In this document: piece by piece, positions 1 through 5,089 of the stretch | Position numbering within the stretch: position 1 is the stretch's first letter | Layout: every line of letters starts with the position of its first letter | NCBI GenBank assembly: GCA_947461165.1 | Contig: CANHJR010000117.1 | Coordinates: 1 to 5,089 of the forward strand | DNA from: Saprospirales bacterium | Lineage (GTDB): Bacteria; Bacteroidota; Bacteroidia; Chitinophagales; JADJOU01 | Length of the DNA: 5,089 nt | Direction: 5' to 3' | Translations under genes and position numbers: made by a program | Notes under the pieces: model-generated | What the model was told of the DNA's origin: nothing | The model's database searches: none | The model's input: only the letters and a program-made list of their open reading frames with translations

Positions 1-94
1 GATTGGTCATTGTGATATACTGACCGTTATTGTAATACATTACAAAAAGACTGAGCGCAATAGTTAATATTGCAAATTTTAGGATAAATTTCAC
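1..94 (-). CDS. 5' fragment of a divergent gene: probable small membrane or exported protein
   Basis: No function is recognised. On the minus strand a GTG at 94-92 opens a frame that stays open to the window edge, giving 31 codons that begin VKFILKFAILTIALSLFVMY (first residue Met if GTG initiates). Two lysines followed by about 15 hydrophobic residues (roughly 6-19) form a good signal peptide or signal-anchor. A polar stretch with YYNNGQY follows. The frame is closed upstream by a TAA and has no earlier ATG, so GTG is the likeliest start. An ATG at codon 19 would cut off the hydrophobic segment. A minus-strand -7-like box lies about 40 nt upstream, which fits. Only 31 codons are visible, so a chance open frame in AT-rich DNA remains possible; the signal-like N-terminus is the main argument for a real gene. 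Confidence 0.45.
   Translation of the reverse strand, partial: MKFILKFAILTIALSLFVMYYNNGQYITMTN
30..45. repeat. Perfect 7-bp inverted repeat with 2-nt spacer
   Basis: TTGTAAT (30-36) and ATTACAA (39-45) are exact reverse complements around a central AC. The element lies inside the putative minus-strand reading frame, where it encodes part of the segment just after the hydrophobic helix. It could be an operator-like site, but short AT-rich palindromes arise easily by chance and there is no poly-T run to make it a terminator for the minus strand. Confidence 0.3.
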
Positions 95-133
95 GAAAAA
101 AGAACGTTTTTGTTTGTTTTCTTGATTGATTTA

Positions 134-141
134 CAAAGGTA
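134..141 (-). promoter_or_regulatory. Candidate Bacteroidota -7 box for the leftward gene
   Basis: Read on the minus strand this is TACCTTTG, an exact match to the Bacteroidota TAnnTTTG -7 element. It would start transcription near position 127 and give a leader of about 30 nt before the GTG at 94. No TTTG or TTG -33 element is seen at the usual distance upstream on that strand, so the call rests on one short motif and its sensible position. Confidence 0.35.
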
Positions 142-190
142 GCATTTTTTCATTTGGCGAATTAATAAAAATAAAAGTGCTGATTTGTCC

Positions 191-198
191 TACTTTTG
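191..198 (+). promoter_or_regulatory. Candidate Bacteroidota -7 box for the plus-strand gene string
   Basis: TACTTTTG matches TAnnTTTG exactly and sits 28 nt before the ATG at 227, so transcription would begin near 204-206 with a leader of about 20 nt. A clear -33 TTTG at the usual spacing is missing. An alternative arrangement is a TTTG at 184-187 followed after 21 nt by AATCTTTG (209-216). That pair has better spacing but one mismatch in the -7 box, and would give an almost leaderless mRNA. One of the two probably drives the downstream genes, since no other gap in the string is long enough for a promoter outside coding sequence. Confidence 0.4.
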
Positions 199-226
199 TC
201 ACTTTAATAATCTTTGTTAATCATAA

Positions 227-1480
227 ATGAACGCGAATATACCACACCCAGAAAGCTTAATGATGACCCATGGTTACAATCCTGAGTGGTCAGAAGGCAG
301 TGTCAAAACGCCTATATTTCAAACCAGTACGTTTGTCTTCAAAACGGCAGAAGAGGGAAAGAAATTTTTCGAGGTCGTTACTGGAAAACGAACGTTGCCA
401 GAAGGCGAAAGCAATGGACTCATATACAGTCGATTCAATAATCCAAATTTGGAAATTGTTGAAAGTCGTCTTGCTGTGTATGAAAAGGGCTCAGAAGATG
501 CTTGTGTATTTGAAAGTGGCATGGCAGCAATATCTACCGTTATGCTTGAGTTTATGAGGCCTGGAGACTTTGTGCTTCATTCAAACCCGTTGTACGGCGG
601 TACAGACACTTTTTTCAAAAATATTTTGACCAGATACCATATTCACTCGCAAGGATTCATGCCTGGAGATACGGAAGAACGTATCATGGAGCAAATTGAG
701 AATACTGGAATCAAAGATAAAATTTCTATCTTGTTTGTGGAAACACCTGCTAATCCCAATAATATTTTAATTGACATTGAAATGTGTGTGAGAATAGCAA
801 AGCGATTATCAACCTCAGAGAAAAAAGTGATTGTTGTCGCTGATAATACCTATTTAGGGCCAATATGGCAGTCCCCATTGGAATTAGGAGCTGACATCTG
901 CGTCTACAGCGCTACGAAGTATCTCGGAGGTCATAGCGACATCGTTGCAGGAGCTTGTATGGGTAGCAGAGCCATGATGGCTAGAGTCAAGAAATTGAGA
1001 AATAATCTTGGTGGCATGTCTGGCCCGCACACTGCTTGGTTATTGACGAGAAGTCTTGAAACTCTCAAGTTGCGTATGGATAGGCAATGTGAGAACGCCA
1101 AAGTCCTTGCCAAATATCTTCGAAGCCATCCAAAAGTTGAAAAAGTATACTATTTGGATCAATTTGAAGATCCAGAGCAGGAGCGTATATATAAATCTCA
1201 ATGCTCAGAACCTGGTGCTATGATTTCGTTTGATATGAAAGGTGGCGAAGCGGAGTGTTTTCTTTTTCTGAATAACCTCAAATTGATCAAACTTGCTGTT
1301 AGTCTTGGAAGCACAGAAAGTCTCATTCAACATCCATATAGTATGACACATGCTGGTGTTCCTGAGAATATCAAGGCACAAATCAATGTTACTGAAAAGT
1401 TGATTCGATTCTCAGTAGGCGTTGAAAATACAGCTGATTTGATTCTAGATATGAATGAGGCATTTTCCAAAATTAGTTAA
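227..1480 (+). CDS. Cystathionine gamma-synthase family PLP-dependent enzyme (Cys/Met metabolism)
   Basis: This is a 417-residue cytosolic enzyme of the Cys/Met metabolism PLP family (fold type I), close to the usual length of about 400. Family landmarks appear in order: YSRFNNPN (67-74), whose Tyr67 and Arg69 correspond to the phosphate-binding pair given by the neighbouring subunit; SGMAAI (97-102), phosphate loop; Tyr123 in LYGGT, stacking on the cofactor ring; ETPANPNN (172-179); Asp206 in ADNT, pairing with the pyridine nitrogen; SATKYLGGHSD (228-238) with Lys231 as the Schiff-base lysine; SLGSTESLIQHP (359-370); and Arg394 in RFSVG, binding the substrate carboxylate. All catalytic positions are intact. 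Family members do gamma-replacement (cystathionine or homocysteine synthesis) or gamma/beta-elimination. Gly125 stands where methionine gamma-lyases have a characteristic Cys, which argues against that activity, and Glu364 fits the synthase/lyase group. The exact reaction cannot be fixed from sequence alone. The ATG at 227 follows A-rich sequence. A start at Met12 is possible but less likely. Confidence 0.93.
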   Translation: MNANIPHPESLMMTHGYNPEWSEGSVKTPIFQTSTFVFKTAEEGKKFFEVVTGKRTLPEGESNGLIYSRFNNPNLEIVESRLAVYEKGSEDACVFESGMAAISTVMLEFMRPGDFVLHSNPLYGGTDTFFKNILTRYHIHSQGFMPGDTEERIMEQIENTGIKDKISILFVETPANPNNILIDIEMCVRIAKRLSTSEKKVIVVADNTYLGPIWQSPLELGADICVYSATKYLGGHSDIVAGACMGSRAMMARVKKLRNNLGGMSGPHTAWLLTRSLETLKLRMDRQCENAKVLAKYLRSHPKVEKVYYLDQFEDPEQERIYKSQCSEPGAMISFDMKGGEAECFLFLNNLKLIKLAVSLGSTESLIQHPYSMTHAGVPENIKAQINVTEKLIRFSVGVENTADLILDMNEAFSKIS

Positions 1481-1490
1481 GCAGTAAGAT

Positions 1491-2417
1491 ATGCGAATAA
1501 GTGTAGTTGTTCCTTGTTATAATGAAGAAGCGGTCATCGATGAGTCCCATAGCGTCTTGTATGAGACTATGAAATCAAATTTTGACGACTTTGAGATCAT
1601 TTATATCAACGATGGTAGCAAGGATCATACACGCGACCTTCTCAATAAGATATCGATCGCCTTTGCCGAGGTTCGGACGATACATTTTTCCAGAAATTTT
1701 GGACATCAGCCTGCTGTCACAGCTGGAATCAAATTCGCCACAGGTGCCTATATCATAATCATCGATGCAGACTTGCAAGATCCACCATCTTTGATCCCTC
1801 AAATGGTTGAAATGGCTAGATCTGAAAACGCAAACGTGGTCTATGGCGTCAGAAAATCTCGAGATGGCGAGACTTGGTTCAAAAAACAAACCGCCAAAAT
1901 GTATTACCGGTTGATGAATCATCTTTCGGAAACAAAATTCCCACTGGATACGGGTGATTTTAGATTGATCGATCGAAAGATTGCAGATGTTTTCAATCAA
2001 ATGGACGAAAAGCATAAGTACATTAGAGGAATTATCAGTTGGATAGGATTCAAACAATTGCCTATTTATTATCATCGTGCCGAACGATTTGCTGGTGATT
2101 CGCATTATCCTTTTTCAAAAATGATGCAATTCGCCATGCGAGGGCTTCTCTATTTTTCTAAGAAACCATTGACCCTTGCAACCAATATTGGTCTAGGTTT
2201 AGTTTTGCTGACCTTGATGTCCTTGGTCGCGCAATTTGTCAAATGGTACTTGCATCCGGAATCGATGATTATAGGTTGGATGTCTATTTTTACGGCGATT
2301 GTTTTTTTTGGAGGTGTGCAATTGCTCACCATCGGGATTCTCGGTTCCTATATCGGTAATATTTTCGATGAGGTCAAGAATCGACCAGAGTATATCGTGG
2401 ATGAAATTGTTGGATAG
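1491..2417 (+). CDS. Family 2 glycosyltransferase, DPM1/GtrB-like polyprenyl-phosphate hexose synthase
   Basis: This 308-residue protein has a cytoplasmic GT-A domain and two C-terminal membrane helices, the architecture of GtrB/ArnC-like enzymes that move a sugar from a nucleotide donor to undecaprenyl phosphate. Visible motifs are VVVPCYNEE (5-13), nucleotide binding; INDGSKD (39-45) with Asp41; SRNFGHQPAVTAG (67-79), typical of this subfamily; DADLQDPP (92-99), whose Asp92 and Asp94 form the metal-binding DxD; TGDFRL (154-159) with Asp156, the usual acidic catalytic region; and RAERFAGDSHYP (196-207), matching the family's R..R.aG.SkY segment. Helices are at about 226-250 and 260-288, and the C-terminus is charged. 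It starts 10 nt after the preceding stop with no strong Shine-Dalgarno, and its stop overlaps the next start by one base, so it is almost surely co-transcribed and probably translationally coupled to the next gene. The sugar (glucose, mannose or other) cannot be read from the sequence. Confidence 0.9.
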   Translation: MRISVVVPCYNEEAVIDESHSVLYETMKSNFDDFEIIYINDGSKDHTRDLLNKISIAFAEVRTIHFSRNFGHQPAVTAGIKFATGAYIIIIDADLQDPPSLIPQMVEMARSENANVVYGVRKSRDGETWFKKQTAKMYYRLMNHLSETKFPLDTGDFRLIDRKIADVFNQMDEKHKYIRGIISWIGFKQLPIYYHRAERFAGDSHYPFSKMMQFAMRGLLYFSKKPLTLATNIGLGLVLLTLMSLVAQFVKWYLHPESMIIGWMSIFTAIVFFGGVQLLTIGILGSYIGNIFDEVKNRPEYIVDEIVG

Positions 2418-3808
2418 TGAAGCGCACAATTCAGTTCTACTCGCTCATTTTATTTCCCATACTGGTTATGGCTTTCTCTTGGATTCGATTCATTAATGAG
2501 AAAACCCTTATGGTAGATGGCCATCAGATTCAAAATAGTATTCTACGAAACAGCTTAGTTGTTCTTATTGGAATTAGTTTTGTCATATATATGAAGTCTC
2601 TTTGGGAGATTCTATCTGGCAAGCTCGACGTCCATAAAGATGACATCTATCGCATTTCTATATTTTTCCTTATCGTTTCTTTTTTAACGCTGCCATTTTT
2701 TAGCAATGATTTTTTTTCATTGCTAGCGTATTCGGATGCTTTTCTCCTTGGAAATAAAATCTTTTCAGACCCAAATTGTATTTCTGATTCGCAATACATT
2801 TCATATGTCAGTCCTCTATATCGAACTTTGATATGCAAATATGGGCCATTGATGATTCTAGTAGATGCTGGGTTGATGATGATCGCGAAGTCAAATGTTT
2901 GGACCAATTTGTTGGCATTTAAGGTTTTTTATGCACTGATGGCATTCACTTATATTCGAATTTCATTAAAAATTGGCGGAAATGAAGATAACTTTGGATC
3001 GAAGCTTTTACTCTTGACGCCCTTGTGGTGGCTTCAAGGCCTTGGACAAATTCACAATGAATTGATAGGTGTTTGTTTTATTTTGGCTGCAATATATCAA
3101 CTGCAGAAGGGTAGAATCATGTTGGCTTACGTCCTGATTTCGCTTGCCATTTTGTGGAAAATAACCTTTGTTTTTTGCTTTATTATACCTTTATTGTACC
3201 AAATTCAGACGTCGAATAAGGTCTTTACCAAGGAGCATATTCTCAGTCTCACAAAAGGTATATTGATTCTCCTATTTTTTGGTTTACGTTTTTATTCTCC
3301 TTTGATTGATGATTATCATGAAATTTTAGCGCCTTTCCAAGGACTTGCTTCTGAGAGGCCTTCAAGTACCTGGACGGATATTTTAGCACATGGGATGTTA
3401 TTGTTTAACTCTTCTTTTGTGGACAATTATAGTCATTTGATTCCAAAGATAAAATGGGTTGGTATGCTGCTTTTTGTAAGTGCTGGGATTCAATATCTTA
3501 AGAATTACAAATCAAAAATGAGCGCCTTTTTATTTATTTCTTTGGTGTATTGCGTCGTATTTTTTGTGTATTCGCATCGTTTTCTACCTTGGTACTTGAT
3601 GTTATTCCCTTTGTTTTTGTGTCATATGCGACGGCTAGATTGGACCAAGTGGCTTTTACTGATGGTCTTTGCATCTAGCTTTCAGGATATCGCTCTTATA
3701 GCAGATACAAACTTTTTGCTCGGCCAAATCTTGATGGTTTTATCTACGGTGTTGACTGTTTTACTTACTATATACTCGCTTCCCAGTCGTGTAAAATATG
3801 ATGATTGA
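2417..3808 (+). CDS. Polytopic GT-C type glycosyltransferase, probably polyprenyl-phosphate-sugar dependent (copy 1)
   Basis: This 463-residue integral membrane protein has about 12 hydrophobic segments. The first (about 5-25) follows a basic start, MKR, supporting the GTG at 2417; the next Met (18) would truncate that helix. Asp98, in LPFFSNDFFSLL (92-103), lies just after a membrane segment, where GT-C enzymes carry their catalytic acidic residue at the start of the first large outer loop. YGPL (142-145), WLQGLGQIHNE (205-215), LAILWKITFV (243-252), YSHRFLPWYL (385-394) and FQD (422-424) follow. This order resembles the MptB-like and related polyprenyl-phosphomannose-dependent transferases (S-D before the loop, YGPL, HN-D/E, PWYL), so a periplasmic-face sugar transfer from a lipid-phosphate donor is inferred. 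The GT2 gene just upstream would make that donor. The next gene is a paralogue with the same motifs. Alternative: a GT87-like or uncharacterised membrane transferase. The GT-C assignment is fairly secure; sugar and acceptor are unknown. Confidence 0.82.
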   Translation: MKRTIQFYSLILFPILVMAFSWIRFINEKTLMVDGHQIQNSILRNSLVVLIGISFVIYMKSLWEILSGKLDVHKDDIYRISIFFLIVSFLTLPFFSNDFFSLLAYSDAFLLGNKIFSDPNCISDSQYISYVSPLYRTLICKYGPLMILVDAGLMMIAKSNVWTNLLAFKVFYALMAFTYIRISLKIGGNEDNFGSKLLLLTPLWWLQGLGQIHNELIGVCFILAAIYQLQKGRIMLAYVLISLAILWKITFVFCFIIPLLYQIQTSNKVFTKEHILSLTKGILILLFFGLRFYSPLIDDYHEILAPFQGLASERPSSTWTDILAHGMLLFNSSFVDNYSHLIPKIKWVGMLLFVSAGIQYLKNYKSKMSAFLFISLVYCVVFFVYSHRFLPWYLMLFPLFLCHMRRLDWTKWLLLMVFASSFQDIALIADTNFLLGQILMVLSTVLTVLLTIYSLPSRVKYDD

Positions 3809-5089
3809 TCTTAGACTCTTAGTCGCACCAGCCATATATTTAGTGCTTTCATGGTTCAAATACCTTTGGACTGGATCTATACAAGTTGATGATAATTTTA
3901 TCTCAAACTATTGGATCAATGTCGGGTTTTATTTCGTTTCTTTTTTCAATATAATCCTTGGTTTTTATCTTTTTAGAAAGGTTTGGATTAGTGGATTTAT
4001 TGGTAACTGGCTCCAAACAAATCTGGTGCTAGCAATCATTTGTCTGCTTAGTTTGCCTTTGTATAGCAGCGATATTTTTTCAATTCTTAGCTTCGGATCT
4101 GAGGAGCTAGTGCATACCAATGTCTATCGCGAATTGCAGATGACAAATAACAATCTATACCATCCATATGTATACCAAATGTATCGCTCAACGCCTTGTG
4201 TATATGGACCATTGAACTTGTTCATTGCAAGAATAAGCAATGTTTCGACCACAGATGTGTTATTCAATTTCTGGGGTATCAAATTCGTCTTTTTTGGGTT
4301 CCATATCTTGGGTATTTATGCATTGAATCATCTGAAAAAGGTCAAATCAGAATTGTTTTCCAATAAGGGATTAACTTTCTTTTTGTTTTTTCCTCTGGTT
4401 TGGATGCAAGGTTGGATACAACTCCACAACGAAGCAATCGCGATTGTTTTTGTGGTATTGGCTGTGTTATCTTTGTATCGATATTCAAATTTATTATTCG
4501 CAGCCGTTTTCATTTCCTTGGCCGTTTTGACCAAAATCACATTTGTGGTTTTTTATTTCCTAATTTTATTGTACGTTGTTCAGAATCGCATATTTGCAGC
4601 CAAGTTCATTCTTCCAGGGGTTATTTCCATGGGCTGTCTTTTTGGAGGTTATGTTTTTTATATTGATCGTTTTTCAGATATTGTCCTTCCATTCATGACG
4701 CTCCAAGAGATGTCAACCCACGGATCGATCAAGGATGTATTTTCATCTGTTTTGAGCGGTTCAAATGTCTTGAATGAGATTCTGATTGTTGTTGATGCAT
4801 CGATTCTTTTGTTGATACTTTTTGTTGGATTTCGATTTTATAGGTTAAAATCAATTTTGAGCATCAATTCCTTACTTGTTCTATTATCGGTTTTTTTTAC
4901 GCTCTATTCTCATCGCTTGTTTCCATGGTACCTATTGACTATTGCCGTTCTTTTCCTATACAATATCAGAAACCAAAACCAGTGGAACGTTTACCTGTTT
5001 TTTATTTCCTGTTTTTATTGCCTTCAAGATCTAAGTGTTCAGATTCCACATGAATCCATCTGGTTTCATATCAATGTTGGTCTTACGAC
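3798..5089 (+). CDS. Polytopic GT-C type glycosyltransferase (copy 2), 3' end outside the window
   Basis: An open frame begins at ATG 3798 (a second ATG follows directly at 3801), overlaps the previous stop by 11 nt in another frame, and runs without a stop to the window edge: 430 full codons plus 2 bases. It is a membrane protein and a clear paralogue of its upstream neighbour. Shared landmarks are LPLYSSDIFSIL (86-97) with candidate catalytic Asp92, YGPL (136-139), WMQGWIQLHNE (202-212), LAVLTKITFV (241-250), YSHRLFPWYL (370-379) and LQD (409-411). The acidic residue lies 44 residues before the Tyr of YGPL in both copies. The N-terminus, the outer loop between Asp and YGPL, and the loop at about 290-325 differ strongly, as expected if the copies use different acceptors or linkages. 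Judged by the neighbour's 463 residues, roughly 40 are missing. It probably uses the polyprenyl-phosphate sugar made by the upstream GT2. No terminator is visible, so the operon may continue. Confidence 0.82.
   Translation, partial: MMIDLRLLVAPAIYLVLSWFKYLWTGSIQVDDNFISNYWINVGFYFVSFFNIILGFYLFRKVWISGFIGNWLQTNLVLAIICLLSLPLYSSDIFSILSFGSEELVHTNVYRELQMTNNNLYHPYVYQMYRSTPCVYGPLNLFIARISNVSTTDVLFNFWGIKFVFFGFHILGIYALNHLKKVKSELFSNKGLTFFLFFPLVWMQGWIQLHNEAIAIVFVVLAVLSLYRYSNLLFAAVFISLAVLTKITFVVFYFLILLYVVQNRIFAAKFILPGVISMGCLFGGYVFYIDRFSDIVLPFMTLQEMSTHGSIKDVFSSVLSGSNVLNEILIVVDASILLLILFVGFRFYRLKSILSINSLLVLLSVFFTLYSHRLFPWYLLTIAVLFLYNIRNQNQWNVYLFFISCFYCLQDLSVQIPHESIWFHINVGLT

Noticed and set aside
141..181. Imperfect inverted repeat AGCATTTTT (141-149) and AAAAGTGCT (173-181)
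   Set aside because: The 9-bp arms contain a mismatch, are mostly A/T and are separated by 23 nt. They lie upstream of the plus-strand promoter candidates, so there is no good case for a terminator or riboswitch.
1..226. RNA gene, riboswitch or SAM-responsive leader upstream of the PLP enzyme
   Set aside because: No conserved riboswitch core, stable stem set or tRNA-like fold is visible, and the leader expected from the candidate promoters is only about 5-25 nt.
1575..2105. Minus-strand open frame of 176 codons inside the GT2 gene
   Set aside because: It lies wholly opposite a gene with complete family motifs, and its product is Cys/Ile-rich with no recognisable domain. It is a shadow of the coding strand.
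3790..3815. Possible frameshift joining the two membrane proteins into one
   Set aside because: Each protein is a full-length-type GT-C with its own N-terminal helix and complete motif set. The 11-nt overlap with two ATG codons is a normal operon junction.
4328..4666. Short open frames on both strands (about 70 and 88 codons) within the second membrane transferase
   Set aside because: The third plus-strand frame is open from 3798 to the window end and encodes a clear paralogue of the preceding protein, so these are overlapping shadows.

Overview
The window looks like a chromosomal segment from a member of the Bacteroidota, possibly a marine Cytophagales-type bacterium, though the lineage below phylum is only a guess. 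The DNA is AT-rich. The intergenic region carries matches to the Bacteroidota -7 promoter box (TAnnTTTG) on both strands, and the genes lack clear Shine-Dalgarno sequences, having A-rich sequence before the start codons instead. Nothing suggests a phage, plasmid, insertion sequence, CRISPR array or RNA gene.

Layout. Positions 1-226 are a divergent intergenic region. The 5' end of a probable small membrane or exported protein gene leaves the window leftward on the minus strand (94 to 1). A candidate promoter for each direction lies between it and the first plus-strand gene. The rest of the window is one tightly packed plus-strand gene string: a PLP-dependent cystathionine gamma-synthase family enzyme (227-1480); after 10 nt, a DPM1/GtrB-type family 2 glycosyltransferase with two C-terminal membrane helices (1491-2417); with a 1-nt overlap and a GTG start, a polytopic GT-C type membrane glycosyltransferase (2417-3808); and with an 11-nt overlap, a second GT-C type protein (3798 onward) that is still open at the window end.

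How the genes may work together. The GT2 enzyme most likely charges a polyprenyl phosphate with a hexose from a nucleotide sugar on the cytoplasmic face. The two membrane proteins carry features of polyprenyl-phosphate-sugar-dependent GT-C enzymes: an acidic residue after the membrane segment that precedes the first large outer loop, YGPL at the end of that loop, HN-E, and SHR..PWYL. They would use the flipped lipid-linked sugar on the periplasmic face. The two are clearly paralogues, so the locus looks like a donor synthase plus a tandem pair of acceptor-side transferases. The sugar, the acceptor and the flippase are unknown. The role of the PLP enzyme at the head of the string is unclear and may only reflect co-transcription.

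No clearly new system is visible. The part most worth following up is the coupled GT2 plus tandem GT-C module, whose last gene is easy to miss because it runs off the window without a stop codon.
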